A stretch of DNA of 64,000 bases from UBA4582 sp002389265 (lineage in GTDB: Bacteria; Pseudomonadota; Gammaproteobacteria; Pseudomonadales; Azotimanducaceae): assembly GCA_943788825.1 (NCBI GenBank), contig CALSRT010000007.1:248001-312000 (forward strand). The letters run 5' to 3'. Both the position numbers and the translations under genes were made by a program. The stretch's first letter is position 1. Each line of letters opens with the position of its first letter. The notes beneath the pieces were generated by a model. That model saw nothing but the letters and a program-made list of their open reading frames with translations, made no database searches and had not been told where the DNA came from. Below, piece by piece: positions 26,851 through 35,714 of the stretch.

Positions 26851-28017
26851 CTAATCCATTCTCTCAATGATGGTCCCTGTACCCAGTCCGCCACCACAGC
26901 ACATGGCGACGAGCGCGTACTTACCACCGGTGCGCTCCAGTTCGTGCAAGGCGGTCGTGATCAGGCGAGCACCCGTGCTACCCGTCGGGTGACCCAGCGC
27001 TATGGCACCACCGTTCACATTGACTTTACTGTGATCGATACCGAGATCTTTCTCCCACGCCAAGACCACTGAGGCAAAGGCCTCGTTGACCTCAAACACA
27101 TCAATATCTTCAATCTGCAAACCCGCACGTTCCAGGACCTTGCGTGTGGCAGGAATCGGTCCCTTGAGCATGGTCACAGGATCCACACCCACCAGCGTAT
27201 GGGCAACAATTTTTGCGCGGGGTTTGAGATTCAGCTCCTTGACCGCTTTTTCCGATGCCATGATAACCGCAGCTGCGCCGTCTGAGACTTGCGAACTGGA
27301 ACCGGCCGTATGGATCTCCTGGCCAGGCACCGCAGCCAGCCCCTTCAGTGATTCAAGGGTCGTGGCTCGCAGCCCTTCATCCTTGCTCACGACCCGGGTC
27401 TCACCGGTCGGCTTAAAATCTTCGCCCAATACAGGCGCAGTGATGGCGACAACTTCGCGATCAAAACGGCCTTCTTCCCAAGCTTGAATGGCTTTCTGCT
27501 GGCTCTCAAGACCAAACTGGTCTGTGTGAGCACGGGTAATCTGATATTCCTCAGCAATCATGGCAGCGCCCATAAACTGACTGGCGGGCTGGTAATGGTC
27601 GTTGTAATGCACGCCCATCGGATTGCCATCCTTCATGGCCGCTCCCAGAGGTACCCGACTCATCATCTCAACGCCACAGGCCATCACCAGGTCTTCAATA
27701 CCAGCGCCGACCATGGCAGCACCCATAGAAGTCGCCTGCTGGCTCGAACCGCATTGGGCATCAATGGTCGTCGCGGCGACTTCTAGCGGTAAGCCCTGCG
27801 ACAACCAGGCGATCCTGGCAATGTTGAAGGTCTGCTCGCCTACCTGAGACACACAGCCCCCGATAACCTGGCTAATTTTCGATGGCTCTATGCCACTGCG
27901 ATCCAGCGCAGCCTGCTGCACAGCGCCGAGTAAATCAGCCGGTTTCATGCCCGCCAGACCCTTGCCACGTTTGCCGATAGGGCTGCGACACGCCTCTACG
28001 ATATAAACCTCTCCCAT
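26851..28017 (-). CDS. Acetyl-CoA acyltransferase (thiolase)
   Basis: A 388-residue type II/I thiolase. The nucleophilic C89 lies in TIDAQCGSSQQA, the His in ALGHPTGSTGARL and the second catalytic Cys in CCGGGLGTGTIIE near the C-terminus. It cleaves 3-ketoacyl-CoA or condenses acetyl-CoA. Sequence features (GGCVSQVGEQTFNIAR) resemble FadA-like or steroid-type thiolases of actinobacteria and marine proteobacteria. No FadB-like partner is adjacent. The two hot-dog thioesterases upstream on the same strand (114 bases away) may be co-transcribed. Confidence 0.93.
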   Translation of the reverse strand: MGEVYIVEACRSPIGKRGKGLAGMKPADLLGAVQQAALDRSGIEPSKISQVIGGCVSQVGEQTFNIARIAWLSQGLPLEVAATTIDAQCGSSQQATSMGAAMVGAGIEDLVMACGVEMMSRVPLGAAMKDGNPMGVHYNDHYQPASQFMGAAMIAEEYQITRAHTDQFGLESQQKAIQAWEEGRFDREVVAITAPVLGEDFKPTGETRVVSKDEGLRATTLESLKGLAAVPGQEIHTAGSSSQVSDGAAAVIMASEKAVKELNLKPRAKIVAHTLVGVDPVTMLKGPIPATRKVLERAGLQIEDIDVFEVNEAFASVVLAWEKDLGIDHSKVNVNGGAIALGHPTGSTGARLITTALHELERTGGKYALVAMCCGGGLGTGTIIERMD

Positions 28018-28131
28018 GGGATTTCCTCTTCTCTATTGATTAAAATTCTTGTTCAATTCGACAATGCTTAGAATAAGCAGCACCGCAACCAGAAGCAACT
28101 CTTGGCCCACTCACCCACATCGACACCGCGC

Positions 28132-28569
28132 CTAAACCGGCGTCAGCAGATAGTGGCCGTGGGCGGCCGCAATCGGCCGGGTCTTCTCATCCTGCCAAAT
28201 CTCAGCCCGCACATTGGCCACCCTGCGCCCTTGGCGGGTCACTATCGCTCGACCATAGGTGGCGACGGGTTTACCGGAGCGCAGATAATCGATGGAAATA
28301 TCCACTGTCTTGGGCAGCCGCTCGCAAGAGGTGTCAAATAGCAACTGAATGACTGAAGTCAGCTCCAAAAATGCGCCAATGGCACCTCCGTGAATCGCCG
28401 GCAAATTGACATTCCCGACCAGCGAGTCCTTGAACGGCAATATCGTGGTAATTTCATTACCTTTGCGCTCTACCTGCATCCCGAGAAACCGTGCGTAAGG
28501 GATACTTGCGAGCAGCGCCTGCATATCGTCGGCGCGACCCTCATCCCGTAACTGCTGGAGAATTTTCAT
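28132..28569 (-). CDS. PaaI-family hot-dog thioesterase (second of a pair)
   Basis: A 145-residue hot-dog protein with the PaaI/4HBT pattern: IPYARFLGMQVERKG, then PAIHGGAIGAFLELTSVIQL where the HGG turn precedes the long helix, then DISIDYLRSGKP. It would hydrolyse a short or aromatic acyl-CoA thioester. The start ATG overlaps the stop of the preceding thioesterase gene by one base, so the two are translationally coupled and may form a heteromer or act on related substrates. Confidence 0.87.
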   Translation of the reverse strand: MKILQQLRDEGRADDMQALLASIPYARFLGMQVERKGNEITTILPFKDSLVGNVNLPAIHGGAIGAFLELTSVIQLLFDTSCERLPKTVDISIDYLRSGKPVATYGRAIVTRQGRRVANVRAEIWQDEKTRPIAAAHGHYLLTPV

Positions 28570-29000
28570 CAGCTATCTGCCCTCGGTGTATTAGGTGTCC
28601 CTAGCATAAAGGCGGCGACTGACGTGGCAACCTGATCTTCGATATCGTCCTGATAAGCTACTGCTCGGACAAAGGCGATATTCTTCGCCAGCTTGTAGCA
28701 TTCGGCCTGCACCATTAGGTCCTTGAATGGCTCTGCTGGGCGCATATAGTCAATCCTTAAATCGAGGGTCGCCATCCCCATTTCCATCGCCCAATCTTCG
28801 TGGCAACGTACCGCCCAGCCAGAGGCATTATCAAGGGTCGCCGTGATGACACCGCCGTGGATAATGCCCGTATCTGGGTCCCCCACCAGGTGTTCTGCAT
28901 AGGGCACCTTAACGGTACAAACCCTGCCAACAACGCTGACCAATGACATGCCGATCGCCTCACCATGGGGTGGCAAATGTTCCAGATCGTCTTTATCCAT
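28569..29000 (-). CDS. PaaI-family hot-dog thioesterase (first of a pair)
   Basis: A 143-residue hot-dog protein: GDPDTGIIHGGVITATLDNASGW carries the HGG-x8-D pattern of PaaI-like thioesterases, followed by TLDLRIDYMRPAEP. Likely an acyl-CoA thioesterase that frees CoA from dead-end intermediates. It is the upstream partner of the pair and is 121 bases from the DUF748 gene on the same strand. Substrate unknown. Confidence 0.87.
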   Translation of the reverse strand: MDKDDLEHLPPHGEAIGMSLVSVVGRVCTVKVPYAEHLVGDPDTGIIHGGVITATLDNASGWAVRCHEDWAMEMGMATLDLRIDYMRPAEPFKDLMVQAECYKLAKNIAFVRAVAYQDDIEDQVATSVAAFMLGTPNTPRADS

Positions 29001-29121
29001 TTTCGCTTACCATTTACCTTTTATACTCTTACTAAGCCATTACTAGAGGCTGCATAATCTAGGTCTCAGCAGGGCATTGCAAGTCGAAGCTCGAGCATCA
29101 ACCACACTACAGGCTCGAGGC

Positions 29122-31266
29122 TTAGAGGCTAATAGTTAACCGTGGGGCAGATTCGTCCGCAAGCACCTGCGGACGGCAGGAGAACAGGCGTTCAACCGCG
29201 ATACCTGCATCGACCAACCGGCGAGTCACCACTTTGCCACGGGTCTCAGCCAGTATCTGCAATTTGGCAGCCAGGTCCTCTGCCGCCAGCTCAGCATCTG
29301 CGTCCCTGTGTTGCTCAACCACGGAGCTGGCTATTTTATCAGCCTGGGTAGCGACACCGCAAAGTGTGATGGTCAAGCCCGGTCGGTTAATCATCAGCGC
29401 CACAATCTTGTTTATATAGTCTTGTTGTGACGCCGCAATGTCGGCACTGCCCGAGGCAAATATAAGGGGTTGAAAACGTGGCTTGGCAGCTGCCGATGCC
29501 ATGTCTTTGACGAACAGCAAGGTGCCCAGTGGCTGCAGCGCCTGTTTTACATAGGCAAACGCAGCCTGCTTGGCCGCGTTCGCCAGCGCCGTATTAACAA
29601 TATCGCTGGTATCCACCGCGAACTTACCCAGTTTGGTTTGGATCGGTACCTTAAGATCAATACGACCGTCCTGATCCTTCAGCAAGTTGAGCGCCACCGA
29701 GAGCGGCAAATCGGCACTCGCCTGCGCTTCAGCTTGGCTAGCATCAACTTTCAGACCTTCGATGCGGACACGATTTTTAGCTGCGATTTGGTTGTCTGTA
29801 ATTTTGATTGACGAGTCGAGTCCCAAACGACCACTGCGAATGCCGTAGCCCAAATAGGGACTAATTTGGTGCAATTCAAATTGCGTCAGGCTCATTGTCA
29901 GTTCAGCATTGATCGGCGAATCGAGTAGCTGGCCGGTACCCGTGATCAGCAGTTCGCCCGTTTGATGTTCCTCCTGATGTCTGGCTTTAAGCTCGTACCG
30001 AGTCAGCAAACCCTGGCCCAGATCGTTGACCTGCAATTGAATGTCCGGAATAACCACAGTGATCAAAGCGGAGCGGGACTGGTCGATAAAACGCACCTGG
30101 CCCGTCAAGTCCAGCGCTGCGATATGAATCTTCGGCGCGGCCACCTCTGCTTCGGGCGCTTGTTTTGCAGATATCGCTAATCCCGCGATGGCCCCTGACC
30201 GGGTTATCTTCAACAAACCATCCAGCCCGTTGATCGAGACATGATCAATAGCCACTCCAGTGGAACGATAATCAATATCCCGTAATGCTACCTGTTTGAT
30301 CTTGCCAAAGGGCGGTGCTGCAAGCTGATCAGCCTGCAACAAACCGGTTGCGTTGAATCTCATGCCCGTCTCTTCAGACAGTAGCAAGCTAATTGACCCC
30401 GCCCAATCCAATTGTTCCAGCGACAGTGGTTGCTTACCGACCAGGGCCAGCTGTTTAATCTGGGTTGACCCGGTTAGGGCAATAGTGCGCTCGACACCAT
30501 CGAAGCGCGCACTAACTTGCTGATTGAGCACCAGGGTTCCCGCCAACTCCAGCGGCCAATAGGCATTGAAATCTGCCAACCCCGCATCGAGCTGAACCTG
30601 AGCAGAAATTGCGGTGACAGCCCCCAAATCAAGCTCGCCCAGGGCAAGCAGATGCGCTGAGTCAATCGCCGTATCCAGGTCATAACCCATCGGGCCCGAG
30701 AACTCACTGTTAGCCCCCGTTACCTCTAAATGGCGAACCACCACAGCGTGCGTTTGATTCAGGTACTGCACTGCGATTTTCATATCCTGCAGTTGCAACT
30801 CATCCACTTGCCAGGTCCATGTGGGCGACGGTGGTGCGCCCACGACCGACTGGGCTTGTGTGATAGGCACTACCAAGCCGCCTATTGTCAGGGTTTGGCC
30901 TTGACCACCTTGAGATGGCGCGCCTTGAGACTGTTCACTTTGCGCCTGATAGCGGATTGGCAAACTCACTGCTTTGATCCACACTCGCTCAACATGCAAC
31001 CGCTGACTAAACAGCGCTTTCATATTCAGGGTCAAATCCAACAACTCGAGCTGTATCTCAGCACCAACCTCGACCCGCCGGACTTGCAGATTGCCAGTAA
31101 AGGGATTGATTGACACTGACGCCACCCGCGCGGACTCGCCAAACAGCTCAGACAGCCCCTTCTCGAGTTGCCAACGCGCCACTATCGGCACACTGACAAC
31201 CACCGCGAACAGGCTAATGATGACGACGAAACCGCCGGCGATTTTTCGCATATTCATACCAGTCAT
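29122..31266 (-). CDS. DUF748/AsmA-like envelope protein
   Basis: A 714-residue protein with one N-terminal membrane segment (residues 9-28) and a long periplasmic portion. It shows the DUF748 features SINPFTGNLQVRRVEV, LDLTLNMKALFSQRLHVERVWIK near residues 77-97, and SPYLGYGIRSGRLGLDSSIKI with LPLSVALNLLKDQDGRIDLKVPI in the C-terminal part. A final OmpA-like-looking segment (GSADIAASQQDYINKIVALM) completes it. Such AsmA-like proteins are thought to bridge or move lipids between membranes. The middle is low in conserved residues and has a Gln/Ser/Gly linker near residue 115. Confidence 0.85.
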   Translation of the reverse strand: MTGMNMRKIAGGFVVIISLFAVVVSVPIVARWQLEKGLSELFGESARVASVSINPFTGNLQVRRVEVGAEIQLELLDLTLNMKALFSQRLHVERVWIKAVSLPIRYQAQSEQSQGAPSQGGQGQTLTIGGLVVPITQAQSVVGAPPSPTWTWQVDELQLQDMKIAVQYLNQTHAVVVRHLEVTGANSEFSGPMGYDLDTAIDSAHLLALGELDLGAVTAISAQVQLDAGLADFNAYWPLELAGTLVLNQQVSARFDGVERTIALTGSTQIKQLALVGKQPLSLEQLDWAGSISLLLSEETGMRFNATGLLQADQLAAPPFGKIKQVALRDIDYRSTGVAIDHVSINGLDGLLKITRSGAIAGLAISAKQAPEAEVAAPKIHIAALDLTGQVRFIDQSRSALITVVIPDIQLQVNDLGQGLLTRYELKARHQEEHQTGELLITGTGQLLDSPINAELTMSLTQFELHQISPYLGYGIRSGRLGLDSSIKITDNQIAAKNRVRIEGLKVDASQAEAQASADLPLSVALNLLKDQDGRIDLKVPIQTKLGKFAVDTSDIVNTALANAAKQAAFAYVKQALQPLGTLLFVKDMASAAAKPRFQPLIFASGSADIAASQQDYINKIVALMINRPGLTITLCGVATQADKIASSVVEQHRDADAELAAEDLAAKLQILAETRGKVVTRRLVDAGIAVERLFSCRPQVLADESAPRLTISL

Positions 31267-31415
31267 TCTCCCTGAACGACCCAGCGAACCCTTCTACCAA
31301 ATTTGCTGGCGAACTGGTTCATGACTTTAAATTATCGGCGATTGAAGTGTCATATTCCGGCCTTCGCCAGGATTACAGCCGACGAGCCGGGATGCCGAAG
31401 GAAACGTTAACGGAC

Positions 31416-32228
31416 CTAGACGGGACGATCGCCCTTGATGGTCACTCGTATGCCATGGCGAGTCTGCGGGAAGTAATCCCAGACCGCCATGTGCTGGGTG
31501 CAGCGATTGTCCCATAAAGCGACCGAGTCCGGCTGCCACCGGAATCGACAATGAAAATTGGGATTTTTGATATGCGCAAATAACATGGCGAGAATGCCAT
31601 CGCTTTCGTCGCGCTGAAGACCCTTGATGTGCTTGGTAAAACCGCTGTTGACAAACAGCGCCTTGCGGCCGGTGACCGGATGAGTACGGACCATCGGGTG
31701 AACCGCTGAAGGACTCACCCGCTGCGGGGCATGAGCGCCATAAAAACCCGAATAATCTGCCACATGCACCGCTGAAAGCTCTGCCAAAAGTCTCTGGATC
31801 GGTGCACTCAGCGCGGCATAAGCCTCGTACATATTTGCCCACAAAGTATCTCCACCGTGAGAAGGTGTCTGGTGCAAATGCAAAATACTCGCCATCGGCG
31901 GTTCTTCATCTGCAGACACATCGGAATGCCAACCCTCGCCATTATTACGAAAAGAGTCTTTGTCTGTATGGATCTGCATCAAAGCGGGATTATCTTGCAC
32001 ATAAGGCGCGGCAGGATGGATATGCAATTCGCCAAAACGCTGACCAAAGGCCAAATGCTGCGCTGAACTCATGGGTTGGTCTCGAAAAAACAACACTAGA
32101 TGCTTCATCCAGGCCTGATGAATTTCTTCAAAAACCTCATCGGATAAGGGCCCACACAAATCCACCCCAGACACTTCCGCGCCGATATGCGGCGTCAGCG
32201 TGTGTACTTGTATATAACGATAATTCAT
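31416..32228 (-). CDS. TauD/TfdA-family Fe(II)/2-oxoglutarate dioxygenase
   Basis: A 270-residue oxygenase. The iron facial triad is visible as H-x-D in GWHSDVSADE and the distal His in CTQHMAVWDY; the 2-oxoglutarate-binding Arg follows in TRHGIRVT. IGAEVSGVDLCGPLSDEV at the N-terminus is typical of the family. It hydroxylates a small organic acid (taurine, sulfonate, phenoxyacetate or similar; substrate unknown). The ATG at 32228 is preferred to 32252 because GGAGG lies four bases upstream and the family begins here. It follows the FemAB-like gene with a 45-base gap. Confidence 0.92.
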   Translation of the reverse strand: MNYRYIQVHTLTPHIGAEVSGVDLCGPLSDEVFEEIHQAWMKHLVLFFRDQPMSSAQHLAFGQRFGELHIHPAAPYVQDNPALMQIHTDKDSFRNNGEGWHSDVSADEEPPMASILHLHQTPSHGGDTLWANMYEAYAALSAPIQRLLAELSAVHVADYSGFYGAHAPQRVSPSAVHPMVRTHPVTGRKALFVNSGFTKHIKGLQRDESDGILAMLFAHIKNPNFHCRFRWQPDSVALWDNRCTQHMAVWDYFPQTRHGIRVTIKGDRPV

Positions 32229-32273
32229 TAATCCTCCGACGTTGGAGCGCATGACAGATTACTCAAGATCGCT

Positions 32274-33452
32274 TTAAGGCTGACTTTGTCTGTAGGGCGA
32301 GTGTTCTTGGAGAAAATCAATCTCCTCATCAATATAGCGATTTTCTTCGGTCAGAAAATGGCCCACAGCTTCACTGAATGACTGATTTGCCAGCCAGTGA
32401 GAACTGTATGTATGGGTCGGCAGATAGCCTCTTGCGAGCTTATGCTGGCCTTGAGCCCCAGCCTCAACCCTCGACAAGCCATGACTGATCGCATACTCAA
32501 TCGCCTGATAATAACAGGCCTCGAAGTGCAGAAATCGGTGATCTTCGAGACAACCCCAGTTTCGACCAAACAGACATTCACTGCCGATAAAGTTGATCGC
32601 GCCGCCGATATAGCGCCCCTCACGTCGACACATGATCAGCAGAATATTATCACTCATGCTTGCGCTAATTCGGGAAAAAAAATCACGGGACAAGTAGGGC
32701 GAGCCCCATTTTCGACTACCCGTATCCACATAAAACCGATAGAACGCATCCCAGTGCTGCTCCTCAATCGCCGCACCCTGCAACCATTCGATCTCAACCC
32801 CATTAGCCAGTGCATCGCGACGTTCCCGGCGAATATTTTTGCGCTTTTTCGCAGACAACTGCTGCAGAAAATCCTCGAAGCAGGTGTAGCCATCGTTCTC
32901 CCAATGAAATTGATTGTGGGTTCTTTGCAGGAACCCGGCATCACCCAGTCGTTGCCATTGTTGTTTCGCCGCAAACGTCACATGCACTGAAGACAGACCG
33001 AGCTTTTCTGCTAGCTGCATCATGCCCGAGATCAGGTACTGCTCTAACTCATCGCTCTGCGGCGAATCTACCGTTAGTAATCGACGGCCAGTGACCGGTG
33101 AAAATGGCACCGCTACCTGTAGTTTGGGGTAATAACGACCACCCGCCCTTTCAAAGGCATCAGCCCAGCTGTAATCAAAGACATACTCGCCCTGAGAATG
33201 GCTCTTCAGGTACATGGGAACGACACCATGAACCGCGCCACTATCCGACACCAAGCTAAGGTGCTGGGCAGCCCAGCCGGTCTCAGCCGTCGCTGAACCG
33301 CTGTCTTCGAGGGCGCTGAGAAAAGCAAAAGACACAAAGGGATCAAAGGCAATCAAACTTTCGGGATTCGCCAGCCGCGGATTCGCGCAAGCATCCCAGT
33401 TAGCCTGGCCAATCTCGTGAATCGAGCTGCAGGCTTGAATTGTATAGGTCAT
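32274..33452 (-). CDS. FemAB-like/GNAT-fold protein (DUF482, PF04339 type)
   Basis: A 392-residue acyltransferase-fold protein. Segments characteristic of the family are FDPFVSFAFLSALEDSGS, VPMYLKSHSQGEYVFDYSWADAFERAGGRYYPKL, QFHWEN and LSAKKRKNIRRERR, plus GRNWGCLEDHRFLHFEACYYQAIEYAI and GAQGQHKLARGY in the C-terminal GNAT-like half. Proteins of this family are widespread in proteobacteria, and the reaction is not established. Its position between the luciferase-like gene and the dioxygenase suggests the same transcription unit. Confidence 0.87.
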   Translation of the reverse strand: MTYTIQACSSIHEIGQANWDACANPRLANPESLIAFDPFVSFAFLSALEDSGSATAETGWAAQHLSLVSDSGAVHGVVPMYLKSHSQGEYVFDYSWADAFERAGGRYYPKLQVAVPFSPVTGRRLLTVDSPQSDELEQYLISGMMQLAEKLGLSSVHVTFAAKQQWQRLGDAGFLQRTHNQFHWENDGYTCFEDFLQQLSAKKRKNIRRERRDALANGVEIEWLQGAAIEEQHWDAFYRFYVDTGSRKWGSPYLSRDFFSRISASMSDNILLIMCRREGRYIGGAINFIGSECLFGRNWGCLEDHRFLHFEACYYQAIEYAISHGLSRVEAGAQGQHKLARGYLPTHTYSSHWLANQSFSEAVGHFLTEENRYIDEEIDFLQEHSPYRQSQP

Positions 33453-33512
33453 AGTTTCGTCAGTCAGAAGGCGATTCAGCCAGGGTGCAGCAGCACCCTG
33501 GCGGTTAACCGA

Positions 33513-34547
33513 TCAGAGCATCTCGCTGGCGATAAACTCAAGTGCCTCGGTTTGTCCGGAACCAATCAGCATGCTACCCACATGGCCCTTGGCCGCAGCC
33601 GCTTTCCAGGCTTGCAGACGCTCTCTAATACGTTCTTTGGGGCCTACCAAATGCACGGCGTCTACCAATTCATCGGGCACTGCCGCCGCAGCCTCATCTT
33701 TTTTGCCCGCAAGATAAAGATCTTGAATCTTCACCGCGGCATCTTCATAACCCAGCTTCTTGGTATAGTCGTTATAAAAGTTCGCGCCCCTGGCGCCCAT
33801 GCCACCAATATACAGAGCCATACTGGCTTTCACAGGCGCACGACAGTGCTCAACGTTATCACCCATGATGCAGGTCACAAATGGCGCTATATCAAAGTCT
33901 AGCAAGGTCTTGCCCGCCTTGTTCAGACCTTTGCTGATATCGGCTTCGAACACATCGTAACGATCGGGATTCATCCAGATAGGGAACACGCCATCGGCTA
34001 CCTCCGCACTGGCTGCGAGCCCCGCTGGCGTAATCGACGCCGTGAAAATAGGAATGCTCGTATCCGCTAGCAGAATACTCTTGAGCGCTTTACCCAGACC
34101 GGTGCCATCTTCTCCCTGATATGGCATGGAATAATGAAAACCCTGGTGCTCCACGGGTCCTTCACGGGCCATGATCTTTCTCAAGATCGTGATGTATTCT
34201 TTCGTCCGAGTAATTGGCCGACCATAGGCAACGCCATGCCAGCCCTCAACCACTTGTGGTCCAGAAGCACCCAGACCGACAATAAACCGACCCTGAGACA
34301 GCTGATTCAAAGTCATTGCGGTCATGGCAGTACAGGCAGGTGATCGCGCCGGCATTTGCATGATGGCCGTTCCCACCTTGATTTTGTCTGTATTCGCCAG
34401 AATCCAGGCAGCTGGTGTCACCGCGTCGGAACCATAGGCCTCGGCGGTCCATACCGAGTCATAGCCCATGCTTTCAGCGGCCTTTATTCGATCAATTCCC
34501 AAGTCCATGCTGCGACCAGAATAGCCGCTCAATATGCCAAGTTTCAT
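33513..34547 (-). CDS. LLM-class probable F420-dependent oxidoreductase
   Basis: A 344-residue luciferase-like TIM barrel. It begins KLGILSGYSGRSMDLGIDRIKAAESMGYDSVWTAEAYGSDAV, has IKVGTAIMQMPARSPACTAM, the LSQGRFIVGLGASGPQVVEGWHG segment and the PIFTASITPAGLAASAEVADGVFPIW stretch. This pattern is that of mycobacterial-type F420-dependent LLM enzymes (TIGR03559-like groups), and the F420 operon lies directly upstream on the same strand. Both facts support F420 use, while the substrate is unknown. It is 72 bases downstream of a second, related LLM gene. Confidence 0.88.
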   Translation of the reverse strand: MKLGILSGYSGRSMDLGIDRIKAAESMGYDSVWTAEAYGSDAVTPAAWILANTDKIKVGTAIMQMPARSPACTAMTAMTLNQLSQGRFIVGLGASGPQVVEGWHGVAYGRPITRTKEYITILRKIMAREGPVEHQGFHYSMPYQGEDGTGLGKALKSILLADTSIPIFTASITPAGLAASAEVADGVFPIWMNPDRYDVFEADISKGLNKAGKTLLDFDIAPFVTCIMGDNVEHCRAPVKASMALYIGGMGARGANFYNDYTKKLGYEDAAVKIQDLYLAGKKDEAAAAVPDELVDAVHLVGPKERIRERLQAWKAAAAKGHVGSMLIGSGQTEALEFIASEML

Positions 34548-34619
34548 GCTTTACCCTCTTTTCATTAAATTCATCATATCCAGATCACTCAGAACCCGAA
34601 CGCCTACCTCAGCCTTTGA

Positions 34620-35615
34620 TTAAAACGTAAAATTTTTGGCCGTGAAGGTGTCATAAGTGGTTTGGGTATCTTTTGGCGAGACGCAGGAAATAATATGCGT
34701 GGTAATGCCCATTTCCCCATACTCTCTAATTCGCGCCTGACATTCTTCCGCAGTGCCCAAAATCGCGATATCGTCTACCAGCCTGTCATCCAGCGCGCTG
34801 GTGGTTTTAGCCCGATCTTTCGCCGCCCAACCTTCTTTAATCTGCTGCGCCACATCGGCGTAACCGGCCCAGGCCAAAAATGCGTTGTACACTGGCGTCG
34901 CGTAATAGGGCGCGAACGCTGCCCGAATCGCGTTGCGAGCCGATTCTTTATCGTCGGTAACAATGACTTGGTGACGACAGACAATCTCAACATCCTCCAG
35001 GCGTTTGCCTGCGCGCTCAGCACCGATCTTGATGTGCTCCATCATGCGCGGCAGCGCATCCTTTGGAAACAGATTGAGGATCACCCCGTCACTGAACTCC
35101 GCGGCAGTCTCTAACATCTTACTGCGTAATGCCGCCATATAGACAGGTTGGGCACCCGGCGCCAGTGGCAGCTGTCGATAGCCATGACTGACGACAGTCT
35201 CACCATCAAAGTTCGACTTCTCGCCTGCCAGCATACTCTTGATTAGTTGTGTCGTTTCCTTCACGCGGCTCAAGGGCTTCTCAAACTTCAAGCCATGCCA
35301 GTTTTCCATCATGGTCTGGCTCGAAGAACCCAGACCAAGGATAAAACGACCCTTCGACAATTGATGCAAGACATGGGCAGTAGATGCCAGCACAGCCGGT
35401 GTTCGGGAGAACACTGGAATAATCGCTGTGCCAATTCGGCAACGGCTGGTTTCCAGCGCGACAGCTGCTGAAGTCGTTAACGCATCGACCCCCGAACTAT
35501 CAGCAAACCATAGGTCATCGTAACCCTGCGCCTCGGCCCACTTGGCTAATTCAATCGTCTGCGCCACACCCCTGGGGTCTGGTAACGTCAATGCTATGCG
35601 TTGTGGTACGGCCAT
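34620..35615 (-). CDS. LLM-class probable F420-dependent oxidoreductase
   Basis: A 331-residue luciferase-like protein: IALTLPDPRGVAQTIELAKWAEAQGYDDLWFADSSGVDAL, CRIGTAIIPVFSRTPAVLAS, LSKGRFILGLGSSSQTMMENWHGLKFEKPL and QPVYMAALRSKMLETAAEFSDGVIL. It starts 99 bases after fbiC ends and reads in the same direction, so it is the first candidate client enzyme behind the cofactor operon. About one third of residues match the next LLM gene by eye in the conserved blocks, so the pair is probably an old duplication. F420 specificity is inferred. Confidence 0.88.
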   Translation of the reverse strand: MAVPQRIALTLPDPRGVAQTIELAKWAEAQGYDDLWFADSSGVDALTTSAAVALETSRCRIGTAIIPVFSRTPAVLASTAHVLHQLSKGRFILGLGSSSQTMMENWHGLKFEKPLSRVKETTQLIKSMLAGEKSNFDGETVVSHGYRQLPLAPGAQPVYMAALRSKMLETAAEFSDGVILNLFPKDALPRMMEHIKIGAERAGKRLEDVEIVCRHQVIVTDDKESARNAIRAAFAPYYATPVYNAFLAWAGYADVAQQIKEGWAAKDRAKTTSALDDRLVDDIAILGTAEECQARIREYGEMGITTHIISCVSPKDTQTTYDTFTAKNFTF

Positions 35616-35714
35616 AATTTCGTTCCTGTTCTTAATTGGTTGTTTTTAAAATCGTCAAACCTGAAGTCGTCATTGCTGCTCAGTACAACATCTTAATTTC
35701 AGCCTTCCTGCCCT

